Positions 37,266 to 45,788 of a stretch of 64,000 nucleotides of DNA are shown piece after piece. The notes under the pieces are model-generated. The model searched no databases and was not told where the DNA came from. It saw nothing but the letters and a program-made list of their open reading frames with translations. The translations under genes and the position numbers were made by a program. Position 1 is the stretch's first letter. Each line of letters starts with the position of its first letter. Location of the stretch: contig JARJHS010000012.1 of assembly GCA_029269725.1 (NCBI GenBank), positions 104,242 through 168,241 on the forward strand, given 5' to 3'. Source of the DNA: Pollutibacter soli. GTDB lineage: Bacteria; Bacteroidota; Bacteroidia; Chitinophagales; Chitinophagaceae.

Positions 37266-37301
37266 GCAAAAAAATGGAAGGACACGGTTCCATTTTTTGC
37301 G
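37266..37301. terminator. Bidirectional-looking terminator hairpin
   Basis: GCAAAAAAATGGAA and TTCCATTTTTTGC form a nearly perfect 13-bp stem around ggacacgg, with A-run and T-run on the two sides, between the cupin gene and the Crp-family gene. Confidence 0.6.
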
Positions 37302-37349
37302 GGAAATGCATTTATCAGTTTTTCGCATCTTTGCCGTACAAATCCTTTT

Positions 37350-37931
37350 ATGTACGAAGTCTTCTTCCGTAGTTTCAATGAGAGAGTCTCCCTTACAAAG
37401 GAAGAAGAGGAATTTGTAAAGCAATTTCTCACACCAAAAAAGCTTCGCAAAAAGCAGTTCATTCTCCAGGAAGGGGATGTGTGCAAATACATTTGTTTTG
37501 TAGAGAAAGGCGCATTGAAATCGTACAGCGTTGATGCGAACGGAACAGAGAGCATCATCCAGTTTGCGCTGGAAGGCTGGACCATTTCCGATCTCTATAG
37601 TTTTCTTACTGCAGAACCTGCCACCTATAATATTGATGCGCTGGAGGATTCAGAGCTGGTGCTGATCAGTAAAGCATCCCATGAAACATTACTGGAGAAA
37701 CTGCCGAAATACGAAACTTATATACGACTGCAAATTACCGGTGCCTATATCGCCTTACAAAAACGCATCACTTCCGTTATTAGCCTGCCGCTGGAAGAAC
37801 GTTACAAAAACTTTATCGCACTATATCCCAACATTGCCCAGCGCGTGCCCCAGCACATGATCGCTTCTTACATGGGACTGACGCCGGAAACCTTAAGCCG
37901 TGTCAGAAAGAAAATGAACCTGGGTAAATAG
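37350..37931 (+). CDS. Crp/Fnr-family transcriptional regulator
   Basis: 193 residues: a cyclic-nucleotide-type jelly roll (KKQFILQEGDVCKYICFVEKGALKSYSVDANGTESIIQFALEGWTISD), a long dimer helix, and a C-terminal HTH (VPQHMIASYMGLTPETLSRVRKKM). No Fnr-type N-terminal cysteine set. Relatives in Bacteroidota lack cAMP-binding residues and respond to other effectors. The palindrome 18 bp after its stop, in front of the reductase-YceI-DoxX-YgiD operon, is the likely target. Confidence 0.92.
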   Translation: MYEVFFRSFNERVSLTKEEEEFVKQFLTPKKLRKKQFILQEGDVCKYICFVEKGALKSYSVDANGTESIIQFALEGWTISDLYSFLTAEPATYNIDALEDSELVLISKASHETLLEKLPKYETYIRLQITGAYIALQKRITSVISLPLEERYKNFIALYPNIAQRVPQHMIASYMGLTPETLSRVRKKMNLGK

Positions 37932-37948
37932 GCTTCATATTCCATTTC

Positions 37949-38018
37949 CATTGACAAAAGTCAATGCTATTTCTTGCGCAAACGTAATGGAACGTGGGCT
38001 CTTACCATAGTAGCTTTG
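37949..38018 (+). promoter_or_regulatory. Crp-like palindrome and -7 element before the reductase operon
   Basis: CATTGAC-AAAA-GTCAATG is a perfect 18-bp palindrome (37949-37966) resembling Crp/Fnr sites. The -7 element TAGCTTTG is at 38011-38018; no TTTG is present at the -33 spacing. The palindrome centre lies about 60-66 bp upstream of the expected transcription start, a typical activator position. Confidence 0.65.
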
Positions 38019-38037
38019 TGTTATCAAATTAAATAAA

Positions 38038-38700
38038 ATGAGCACAAAACAAACTATAGCAGTCATTGGGGCTTCGGGAAGTATGGGTGCTGCAATTTCG
38101 AAAAGTCTTTCAAAAGGTAACAACAGACTCTTGCTTTTTGGCAGCGAAAAAGAGGGTGTTGACGCAATAGTAAATGACATCCGGTCGGCAAATGCTGCTG
38201 CAGACGTGGAAGCCCTCGAATGTGCCGCCAATGCAAGCTGGGAAGCAGATATCATTATTCTCGCGGTTCCATATGAAGCCGAAAAAGAGATAGCAGAAAA
38301 AATCAGGGAAGTGGCCAATCAGAAAATTGTGATCTCGATTGCCAATCCGCTGAATGAAACATACGATGGACTGGTGACTGCTCCGGATACCAGTGCAGCC
38401 GAAGAATTGCAGAAACTTCTTCCGAACTCAAAAGTCATTAAGGCTTTCAATACCACATTTGCCGCTGATTTTGCAACACCAGTCATTGATGGAAAAAGAG
38501 TAGATGCCTTTGTTGCCGGTAATGACGATGAAGGTGTTGACATTGTTTCTGAATTAGTAAAAACAGCAGGCTTTAATCCGATAGCTGCAGGCAAATTATC
38601 CGTAAGCAGAACACTGGAAAATATGCAGCTGTTGCTGATCCGGTTGGGTATGAAATACAACTACAACTGGCTGGCGGGCTGGAAAATCTTAAGCAACTAA
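38038..38700 (+). CDS. NADPH-dependent F420 reductase-like oxidoreductase
   Basis: 220 residues with an N-terminal dinucleotide-binding motif (IAVIGASGSMGAAISKSLSKG) and the F420-reductase-like pattern IIILAVPYEAEKEIAEK, VISIANPLNE and KVIKAFNTTFAADF. The Rossmann fold is clear; the actual partner may be FAD or a quinone rather than F420, which Bacteroidota generally lack. First gene of a four-gene operon (gaps 32, 10 and 13 bp). Confidence 0.88.
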   Translation: MSTKQTIAVIGASGSMGAAISKSLSKGNNRLLLFGSEKEGVDAIVNDIRSANAAADVEALECAANASWEADIIILAVPYEAEKEIAEKIREVANQKIVISIANPLNETYDGLVTAPDTSAAEELQKLLPNSKVIKAFNTTFAADFATPVIDGKRVDAFVAGNDDEGVDIVSELVKTAGFNPIAAGKLSVSRTLENMQLLLIRLGMKYNYNWLAGWKILSN

Positions 38701-38732
38701 ACCATCATCTAAAAAATAAAAATAAAAATAAA

Positions 38733-39317
38733 ATGAAAAAAATCGCGGTTATTTTTTCGGCATTTTTTGTACTGACAGCATTTACTACCGGAGTTGTAAC
38801 CTGGCAGAATGATGATCCTCACTCACAGCTGGGCTTCACCGTTACTCACCTGGGCATATCAGATGTAAGCGGCACATTCAACGATTTTGATGTGATAGTA
38901 AAATCAGCAAAGCCTGATTTCAGCGACGCATCATTTGAGCTGACTGCAAAGATTGCATCAATTGATACCAGGGTCGAAGCAAGAAACAATCACCTGAAAA
39001 GCCCTGACTTTTTTGATGCCACAAAATTTCCATCGCTGAATTTCAGGAGTACTGAAATCAAATCAGCAGGTAAAAACAAATACAAGCTAACAGGCGATTT
39101 AACCATCCATGGTATTACCAAACCAGTAACTATGGATCTGTTGTATAAGAATACTGTGGAAAACCCGATGAGCAAAAAACAGACTGCTGGTTTCCAGATC
39201 ACGGGAACGATCAAACGTTCTGATTTCAATGTTGGTCCTGGTTTTCCGGCTCAGATGATCAGTGATGAAGTGCAGATAAAAGCCGATGGTGAATTTGTTC
39301 AGAGCGAAATCAAATAA
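38733..39317 (+). CDS. YceI-family periplasmic protein
   Basis: 194 residues with a signal peptide (VIFSAFFVLTAFTTG) and the lipocalin-like YceI fold: DPHSQLGFTVTHLGISDVSGTFNDFDV, ARNNHLKSPDFFDATKFPSLNFRSTEI and GDLTIHGITKPVTMDL. Family members bind polyisoprenoids such as ubiquinone precursors. Second gene of the operon. Confidence 0.95.
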   Translation: MKKIAVIFSAFFVLTAFTTGVVTWQNDDPHSQLGFTVTHLGISDVSGTFNDFDVIVKSAKPDFSDASFELTAKIASIDTRVEARNNHLKSPDFFDATKFPSLNFRSTEIKSAGKNKYKLTGDLTIHGITKPVTMDLLYKNTVENPMSKKQTAGFQITGTIKRSDFNVGPGFPAQMISDEVQIKADGEFVQSEIK

Positions 39318-39327
39318 ATCAATTGAA

Positions 39328-39801
39328 ATGAAAAAAATCATAAAAGTAAACAAAGCCAATAAAACAACAGATATAGCATTGTTAACAGCGAGAATAGCTA
39401 TTGCAGCATTGATGTTAACGCACGGGATACCAAAGTTGGTGATGCTTTTTTCGGGAGCACCTGTACAGTTTCCGCCCGTATTGGGAATGAGTGCAGAACT
39501 TTCTCTGATCCTCACAGTATTTGCTGAAGTCATTTGTTCAATTTTCATCTTGGCAGGGTTTGCTACAAGAGTAGCAGTTATCCCGCTGGCCATCACCATG
39601 CTGACTGCCGTTTTTCTCATTCATGCTGCAGATCCGTTTTCAGTGAAAGAGTCCGCCCTGCATTATCTTGTAGTATATGTGGTGTTGTTATTGGCGGGCA
39701 GTGGTAAATATTCAGTCGACTATTTACTGCAGAAAAAATATCCTGCCAATAATTTTAAGCGCGTAAAATCAGAAGATCCGACATTAGCAATCTACCAGTA
39801 A
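39328..39801 (+). CDS. DoxX-family membrane protein
   Basis: Start at the ATG giving MKKIIKVNKANKTTDIALLTARIAIAALMLTHGIPKL, the typical DoxX opening; the ATG at 39286 lies inside the preceding gene. 157 residues with four transmembrane helices (about 14-36, 60-80, 85-105, 118-136). The family works with thiol stress or quinone-linked oxidoreductases. Third gene of the operon, 10 bp after yceI-like. Confidence 0.92.
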   Translation: MKKIIKVNKANKTTDIALLTARIAIAALMLTHGIPKLVMLFSGAPVQFPPVLGMSAELSLILTVFAEVICSIFILAGFATRVAVIPLAITMLTAVFLIHAADPFSVKESALHYLVVYVVLLLAGSGKYSVDYLLQKKYPANNFKRVKSEDPTLAIYQ

Positions 39802-39814
39802 ATTATTTTGCTGA

Positions 39815-40696
39815 ATGAAGAGAGATCAATTTATAAAAACGATTGCAACAGGAGTAACAGTCATGTCAACATTATCAGCATTCAGATCTTTTACCAATGA
39901 CTTGCCAGAGCAGGATCGGCTTATGCCCGTCCTGTTCGTTGGTCATGGTTCACCGATGAATGGAATTGAGGACACAGAATTCAGTCGCCGGTGGACACAG
40001 ATGGCAAGGGAAATTCCAATACCAACAGCAGTACTGGTTGTATCTGCACATTGGTTCACCAGGGGAACAAAGATCACCGCCATGGATTTCCCGAAAACCA
40101 TCCATGATTTTGGCGGCTTTCCGCAGGAGTTGTTCGATGTACAATATCCAGCACCGGGAAATCCTGTTCTGGCAAAAGAAACAGCGGAATTACTTCATTC
40201 AGCACATGTGGAGTTGGATCACGATTGGGGCTTAGATCATGGAACATGGACCATCGTTCGGCATATGTATCCGGATGCAAATATTCCCGTGTTGCAGCTG
40301 AGCATCGACTATACAAAGGGGCCGCAGTACCATTTCGAATTAGCGAAAGAACTTTATGCTTTAAGAAAGAAAGGCGTGTTGATCATAGGGAGTGGCAATA
40401 TGGTGCATAATCTCAGGATGGTTGCCTGGGATAAGCTGAATGAAGAAGAATACGGCTATGACTGGGCGAAGAATATCAACGATAAGTTCAAATCTTTGAT
40501 CCTCGATGGCGATCACCAGCCACTGATCAATTACAGTAGTTTAGGCAAAGATGCGATGTTGGCTATTCCTACGCCTGAGCATTATTTGCCATTGATGTAC
40601 ACGTTGGGTGTGAAGGGTACAAAAGATGATGTTTCATTCTTCAATGACAAAGCAGTTGGTGGTTCGCTTACGATGACTTCTGTGCGGTTGGGGTGA
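39815..40696 (+). CDS. ygiD: 4,5-DOPA dioxygenase extradiol family protein
   Basis: 293 residues; an N-terminal signal-like segment (IKTIATGVTVMSTLSAF) precedes the LigB-like core. PVLFVGHGSPMNGIED (His44), a central TIHDFGGFPQELFDVQYPAPG (His) and LDHDWGLDHGTWTIVRHMYP provide the metal-binding histidines of the YgiD/DODA family, which cleaves catechols such as DOPA. Last gene of the Crp-linked operon; together the genes suggest a response to catechols or quinones. Confidence 0.93.
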   Translation: MKRDQFIKTIATGVTVMSTLSAFRSFTNDLPEQDRLMPVLFVGHGSPMNGIEDTEFSRRWTQMAREIPIPTAVLVVSAHWFTRGTKITAMDFPKTIHDFGGFPQELFDVQYPAPGNPVLAKETAELLHSAHVELDHDWGLDHGTWTIVRHMYPDANIPVLQLSIDYTKGPQYHFELAKELYALRKKGVLIIGSGNMVHNLRMVAWDKLNEEEYGYDWAKNINDKFKSLILDGDHQPLINYSSLGKDAMLAIPTPEHYLPLMYTLGVKGTKDDVSFFNDKAVGGSLTMTSVRLG

Positions 40697-41239
40697 TTAA
40701 TAGCGCAATGCAGATCAGTCTGTCTTTTCTGGTAATGAAAAAGATTACGAGTTACGTTGAAGTATGCACGAGCGAGATAGTATAAAGTACCAGAACTGAC
40801 AAACGCTCACCTGCTTTATTGTACATTTCGATTTCAACGTGTACCAGTTTGTTATTAATCTTGGACGAATAACAGTTGTTCCGTTAGATAAAATATTGCA
40901 TAGATCTTCGATATTCTGCCTTTCAGAAACATTTGTAGTGTCATTCAGGTACTTATTATTCGTTCTGGTATTAATCTTAATCCTAACTACACTGTCTCAT
41001 ATGATCATTTCTGAACCCGGCCTCGTTTGTCCGGTACAGGAAACTGCGTCAAAAATTATTGCAGAATTTATTAATGCAAAAGGAGTTTTGAATATTACCA
41101 TCAACTATTCAGCATTTTTGAATGATTTGCAACCCGGGTACAATTGATAATTGGAAGCTATGCGGGATGTTATTAAGTTATGATTAGGGTTTACGAAAAA
41201 TGGAAATTACTTTCTTTTGTCTATGTGATTATCATTTCA
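40697..41239. other. Gene-free interval
   Basis: 543 bp after the operon. A 102-residue frame (40839-41147) has a hydrophobic stretch but no homologous pattern, no promoter and codon use unlike the neighbours. I see no terminator or repeat here. Confidence 0.5.
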
Positions 41240-41638
41240 TCACATCCCTGCTTCCATCAATAGAATATTGAATTTGTGACCATCAGGATCGGCAAAAGCA
41301 AATCCATAAAAATTATGTTCATCTCTTCGCGGTTCATGGAATAATTTACCACCTGCTTTTTTTACTTTCTCTGCCCATTCTTTCACTTCTTCCTCGGTTT
41401 CGGCGGATAGTGTGAACATAATTTCACTCGCGCTGTCAGCCGCCGGAGATAAATATTCATCGATCGCTGATCCCTGTTCAAAAAAATGTATCACAAAATC
41501 ACCATCCCCAAAACGAAAACTTGCCAACTTCGGGTAGTTGTTCGTATTGTTGGTTGCAAATCCAAGTGCCGTATAAAACTGGTTACTGCGCGCAGCATCT
41601 TTTACACTAAGATTTGCCCATATTTTTTTTGCCTTCAT
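41240..41638 (-). CDS. VOC superfamily protein
   Basis: 132 residues: KIWANLSVKDAARSNQFYTALGFA, SEIMFTLSAETEEEVKEWAEKVKKAGGKLFHEPRRDEHNFYGFAFADPDGHKFNILLMEAG. The second-module FYGFAFADPDGHKFNIL pattern places it with the glyoxalase-like lyases often annotated in Bacteroidota. No metal-ligand assignment is secure. Confidence 0.87.
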   Translation of the reverse strand: MKAKKIWANLSVKDAARSNQFYTALGFATNNTNNYPKLASFRFGDGDFVIHFFEQGSAIDEYLSPAADSASEIMFTLSAETEEEVKEWAEKVKKAGGKLFHEPRRDEHNFYGFAFADPDGHKFNILLMEAGM

Positions 41639-42036
41639 TCTGGTGAATTTTGTTTCAAGATACGGTAATCATACGAGCAACGATATTGGAGTTTTAAGCC
41701 TCAACCAGTTTTGTAGTTGTCTGTGTACTAAGAAGAAATTGAACGGCTGGGTGTTGTGATTTTTCCGTTACAGTAACAGGATTTTCTGTCATTCTAAAAG
41801 AAAAATCACTTGTTTTTTTCAGAAACGATTTCGAAATTGCTGAAAGGTCCCAGGTATCCGATACTTGCAAGTATCGGATACCTGGCGGAAAAATTTTCGA
41901 AGCTGCCCGCGTGGTCAAAAAAGGAATTGAATTTAGCAGCCAGGGTAAATGTGTTAAGATACCGGTACAATTTTTGAGTGCCACGATTTGAAATGCATCT
42001 TGTAAATTGTGGGAGTTAATATTTATAACCAGTTCA
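41639..42036. other. Gene-free interval with a long palindrome
   Basis: 398 bp. The only structure seen is the perfect palindrome at 41850-41885. The minus-strand frame at 41694-41984 shows no family resemblance. Confidence 0.5.
41850..41885. repeat. 36-bp perfect palindrome
   Basis: Two 18-bp arms without loop: CCAGGTATCCGATACTTG and its exact complement, centred on TTGCAA. Too long and perfect for an ordinary operator. It could form a cruciform or an RNA hairpin, but there is no following T-run for a terminator. Confidence 0.75.
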
Positions 42037-42441
42037 ATGACTTTTTACCAGCAGGAAATCAACCGCATCAAAGAACTTTGTTATTCCAACGAAAGACATT
42101 TAGATGCAGTAATCAAAACCAGAAATTATATCAACAGTAATATTGATAAGGAAGTAAACCTCGTTTTACTTTCCAATATTGGTTTTGCTTCAAAATTTCA
42201 CCTGCTCCGTCTGTTCAAAAGATATTACGGCCAGACTCCGCAGAAATACCTCACTGAAAGGCGAATCGAAAAATCAAAGGAGCATTTAAAAAATGGCATG
42301 AGCGTAACTGAAACCTGTTTTTCAGTCGGCTTTGAATCACCTGAATCATTCAGTACTTTATTCAGAAGCAGGGTAGGGCAATCTCCTCTGCAATTTCAAA
42401 AAGAGCAATTTTCGCAAGGTGAGTTGAAACGTGTTTGTTGA
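42037..42441 (+). CDS. AraC-family transcriptional regulator (HTH domain only)
   Basis: 134 residues from the ATG giving MTFYQQEINRIKELC. Carries both AraC helix-turn-helix motifs (LSNIGFASKFHLLRLFKRYYGQTPQKYLTERRI, and VTETCFSVGFESPESFSTLFRSRVGQSPLQFQ) but no sensing domain. The VOC gene follows after 31 bp, so the two form a regulator-enzyme module like the one at 2.0-3.0 kb. Confidence 0.92.
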   Translation: MTFYQQEINRIKELCYSNERHLDAVIKTRNYINSNIDKEVNLVLLSNIGFASKFHLLRLFKRYYGQTPQKYLTERRIEKSKEHLKNGMSVTETCFSVGFESPESFSTLFRSRVGQSPLQFQKEQFSQGELKRVC

Positions 42442-42472
42442 TTTTTGAAGTCGAAATCTAAATGCAATTAAG

Positions 42473-42868
42473 ATGAAAGCAAAAATCATTAGCATTCCTG
42501 TGCAGGACCAGGAAAAGGCACTGCGTTTTTATACTGAAGTACTGGGTTTTCTGAAAAAAGTGGATATTCCTCTTGGAGAAGGCAATCGCTGGTTAACGGT
42601 AGTGAGTAAGGAAGACCAGGATGGCGCAGAACTTTTACTGGAGCCCTCTCCTTTGCATTTCGAACCTGCAAAAGTTTACCAGAATGCCTTATTCGATGCG
42701 GGGATTCCATACACACAGTTTAATGTCGACAATGTTCAGCAGGAATATGATCGGCTTACCGCGAAGGGAGTTGAGTTCAGCGTTCAGCCAACGGCCATGG
42801 GTACTGTGAAGGTTGCGGTCTTTAATGATACCTGTGGGAATAATATACAGATTGTGGAAATGCTTTGA
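42473..42868 (+). CDS. VOC superfamily protein
   Basis: 131 residues: SIPVQDQEKALRFYTEVLGFLKKVDIPLGEGNRWLTVVSKEDQDGAELLLEP and PYTQFNVDNVQQEYDRLTAKGVEFSVQPTAMGTVKVAVFNDTCGNNIQIVE. This is the glyoxalase type that is widespread with AraC partners in Bacteroidota. Probable function is detoxification or catechol-type cleavage; substrate unknown. Ends before a terminator hairpin. Confidence 0.9.
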   Translation: MKAKIISIPVQDQEKALRFYTEVLGFLKKVDIPLGEGNRWLTVVSKEDQDGAELLLEPSPLHFEPAKVYQNALFDAGIPYTQFNVDNVQQEYDRLTAKGVEFSVQPTAMGTVKVAVFNDTCGNNIQIVEML

Positions 42869-42904
42869 GCTCCTAAGCTCCGGTTGTACAAAATTTTGAA
42901 TATG

Positions 42905-42952
42905 TGCTGATGGAAGTGTATCTAATGGTATACTTTCACCAGCATTTTTATT
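42905..42952 (+). terminator. Rho-independent terminator
   Basis: A 16-pair stem with wobbles (GCTGATGGAAGTGTAT and GTATACTTTCACCAGC) followed by ATTTTTATT, 37 bp after the VOC stop codon. The rest of the gap up to 43188 shows nothing else. Confidence 0.65.
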
Positions 42953-43188
42953 ACTCTTGCGGTGGAGAGCTCTTGAAAAAAGTCAAAACACAGAGCCAGC
43001 ATCGGAGAAACGGCCTATAGAGAAATGGCGGAGATTTTCAGAAGTGCTTTTCCATACATATACAACGTTGGTTTTCTCGTTTCAAAAAGTAGAAATTAGT
43101 AGCTTACATAATCTAAATTAGCTAACGAAATCTGTACATTTTTGCAGTAAGATAAATTAAATGAAGTGCCAGATTTTCAACCTTCACA

Positions 43189-44040
43189 ATGAGAAATAAC
43201 CGCATCGCTATTTCAATATACATCACATTTCAAATCCTGTATACACCACTTGTTGCACAGGAGCCTGTTTCGCCGAATGGTAAATTTTCCAATGTCAATA
43301 ACGCGAAAATCTATTACGAAGAATCAGGACAGGGAGAGCCTTTACTTCTGTTGCATGGCTTTGGAAGAACGGCTTCAGACTGGCAACCTTTCATTTCAGA
43401 ATTTTCAAAAGAATATCGGGTGGTTGCCTGGGACATGCGCGGTCATGGGCGTTCGGCTAATCCTGATACTTCTATAATATTTAGTCATGCCAGGGCTGCA
43501 CAGGACTTATTGACTTTAATGGATAATCTGAAATTGAAAAAAGTAAAAGTCGTGGGCCACAGCAGTGGTGGTATCATTGCGCTATATGCTGCCTCAATGC
43601 AGCCCGATCGCTTTGATGCGATTGTACCCATCAGTGCGCAAACTTATTTCAGCACGCAGACACGTGAATTCATAGAAAAAAATGCAAAACCGGAAGACTA
43701 TTTCAGGTTTAATGATGGAGAGAAGCTGCATGGAAAAGTCAAAGGAATGTTCATCGCGCGGCAGTTTTATCATTTTCATCAACTCAAAGGTGATCCTGCG
43801 ATTACTCCGGTCCAGCTGGCTCTGATCAAAGCCAGAACATTGGTCATTCATGGCGATAACGATTTTGTTCCGGTGTCGCAGGCCTGGGATATGTTTCAGA
43901 CTATCCCCAATGCTTACCTGTATATTGTGCCCAATGGCTGGCATTTGCCACATACCGGTCCGCTGAATGGCGCTGATTTTACCAGGAGAACCCTGGAGTT
44001 TCTCAACGGTGAATGGGAGAATGGATTTTCTCCGAAATGA
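43189..44040 (+). CDS. Secreted alpha/beta hydrolase
   Basis: 283 residues with a signal peptide (to about 24, TPLVAQ). HGFGRTASDW holds the oxyanion site, the nucleophile elbow is VVGHSSGGIIALYAA (Ser), the acid is in HGDNDFVP (Asp) and the late WHLPHTG supplies the His. Close in pattern to 3-oxoadipate enol-lactonase/carboxylesterase-like proteins. Stands alone. Confidence 0.88.
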   Translation: MRNNRIAISIYITFQILYTPLVAQEPVSPNGKFSNVNNAKIYYEESGQGEPLLLLHGFGRTASDWQPFISEFSKEYRVVAWDMRGHGRSANPDTSIIFSHARAAQDLLTLMDNLKLKKVKVVGHSSGGIIALYAASMQPDRFDAIVPISAQTYFSTQTREFIEKNAKPEDYFRFNDGEKLHGKVKGMFIARQFYHFHQLKGDPAITPVQLALIKARTLVIHGDNDFVPVSQAWDMFQTIPNAYLYIVPNGWHLPHTGPLNGADFTRRTLEFLNGEWENGFSPK

Positions 44041-44169
44041 TTTGTATAATATTCACACTCCGGTTGTACTTAAAGTCAAAGGATTTTTTATAGAAATGCT
44101 GAATGCCAACGAGGTAACTTCCAATGACACAAATACATGTTCGTTGAAGCGCGTATCTTTAGCCACATT

Positions 44170-44766
44170 ATGAAGAAGTCTCTGTCCCTGTGTTTCCTGA
44201 TTTTTTCGGCACAGCAAGTGTTTACACAAACCGTTATTTTAGAAATTAAAGGCAATAAGCTGTCGGATTTTATTAAAATCGAGGAGAACCTGGGGAGTGA
44301 AAGAATAAAAAATAAAAATTTTCATGCGGTAGAAAGTGGCATTGCTCAGCCCATAGAATACCGCCGGAAGGAAACCGGAATTCCTGACCTGCTTGTTTAT
44401 TATTTTTACCGGGAGAAAGATTCTTCAATTTCTTATATCCAGTATGAATGGCTGGATAGAAATTTTCGCGGGGAAAATGAAATAGTAAAGAAAACAAGAT
44501 CGGAAGCAGAGCTGTTGAATGGAAGATATGATCAGCTGTATAAAAAACTGACGGCGATATATGGCAAAAGCGATTCGGAGGAACAAAAGTCAGCCATCGA
44601 AAGAATCGATACAGAAATTTTTAAAAGGAAAAGCATCTGGAAAAAGGAAGGTAATTATGGGGTAGAACTGTATACCGTCATTTCCAATATTTATAAAAAA
44701 GAAGGAATGATAACGATACGCCCTACGTTTACTTTAAGGATGTATATATATGATTTTACAGATTGA
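44170..44766 (+). CDS. Secreted hypothetical protein
   Basis: Start set at MKKSLSLCFLIFSAQQVFTQ, a signal peptide. About 179 mature residues, mixed alpha/beta and charged (ENLGSERIKNKNFHAVESG, SEAELLNGRYDQLYKKLTAIYGKSDSEEQKS), without cysteines. The AIYGKSDSEE segment resembles a chain in DUF-type periplasmic proteins of Bacteroidota, but I do not recognise the family. Confidence 0.7.
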   Translation: MKKSLSLCFLIFSAQQVFTQTVILEIKGNKLSDFIKIEENLGSERIKNKNFHAVESGIAQPIEYRRKETGIPDLLVYYFYREKDSSISYIQYEWLDRNFRGENEIVKKTRSEAELLNGRYDQLYKKLTAIYGKSDSEEQKSAIERIDTEIFKRKSIWKKEGNYGVELYTVISNIYKKEGMITIRPTFTLRMYIYDFTD

Positions 44767-44974
44767 TGAGACAATCTGAGCTTGTCAAATGCCTCTATAT
44801 TCTTAGACCTGATTTTGAAGCGATCCTCAGCGTAAAATCAAATTGAAGTGATTGGTTCGGTAAAAAATACTCCGCAAATCATCTGCGGGTAATCTAAGGT
44901 TCCAACTGTCAGCCAAATCCATTAAATATTTGTAATATCATATCTTATTAGCCAGGAAAAGATCGCTAAGCAAG

Positions 44975-45697
44975 ATGAAAACGACTACGATTTGTCAGGG
45001 ATGCTGGGAACAGATGCATGTACCGATTGCTATCAGGGGGCCTTTTTCCATCCTTTACAAGGCTATCGGGATCAGGAAGAGTCGTATGCACCCCAACCTT
45101 TGTACGGTTTGTGAAAGTATGTTTACCAAGGTCAAGAAGCATAAACAGATAGCTACTCCAGTTACCATTTTGTTTGCTGATATCCGCGGTTATACTGATT
45201 TGTCTCAAAGTGCGGAAACATCAAAACTGAATGAACTGCTGCATACTTTTTACGATCAATGTTCACTTGCGGTTTGGGAAAAAGATGGAATTGTAAACAA
45301 GTTCATCGGTGACGCTGTACTTGCCATATTTAATTTCCCTCTCAATAGAAAAGATCATGTCAGAAATGCTGTGGAGGCAGCGATCGACCTTCAAAAAAAT
45401 TGTCATGATCTCAAAGACAGTATCGGGCTCGGTGAAAATAAATCTTTTGGCGTTGGAATAGGCATTCACACCGGGGAATGTTATATTGGTGAAGTGGGAA
45501 CGGCGTACAAGGATTTTACAGCAATCGGATCAGTAGTTAACCTGGCTTCCCGTTTACAGTCAGCTGCAGGACCAGGCGAGATTCTTTTGACCTCCGAAGT
45601 ATTCAGAAGTGTAAGTAATGATTTTCCTGGTTCCGAAAACAGGATGCTCTCATTAAAGGGTTTTGAGCACCAGGTAAGCAGCTATGTTCTTGGATAG
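44975..45697 (+). CDS. Class III adenylyl/guanylyl cyclase with N-terminal Cys motif
   Basis: 240 residues. The N-terminus has CQGCW (Cys7, Cys10) and HPNLCTVC (Cys43, Cys46) pairs, a possible zinc- or iron-binding site. The cyclase domain from about 60: FADIRGYTDLS with metal Asp69, NKFIGDAVLAIF with Lys109 and metal Asp113, then KDFTAIGSVVNLASRL with Thr182 in place of the usual Asp, Asn189 and Arg193. All catalytic positions are intact and the Lys/Thr pair is the class IIIb adenylyl cyclase type. No transmembrane segment; cytoplasmic. Confidence 0.88.
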   Translation: MKTTTICQGCWEQMHVPIAIRGPFSILYKAIGIRKSRMHPNLCTVCESMFTKVKKHKQIATPVTILFADIRGYTDLSQSAETSKLNELLHTFYDQCSLAVWEKDGIVNKFIGDAVLAIFNFPLNRKDHVRNAVEAAIDLQKNCHDLKDSIGLGENKSFGVGIGIHTGECYIGEVGTAYKDFTAIGSVVNLASRLQSAAGPGEILLTSEVFRSVSNDFPGSENRMLSLKGFEHQVSSYVLG

Positions 45698-45788
45698 AAA
45701 AAATTTCCAACCCGGATGCAGTATGTTTTCAGCGATTTATTCCTGAAACTGTCGAACTTTAGTGTTTATCATCCTTCAGGTATTTGAA

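Noticed and set aside
40839..41147. 102-residue frame
   Set aside because: Hydrophobic stretch without signal, homologue pattern or promoter; composition differs from nearby genes.
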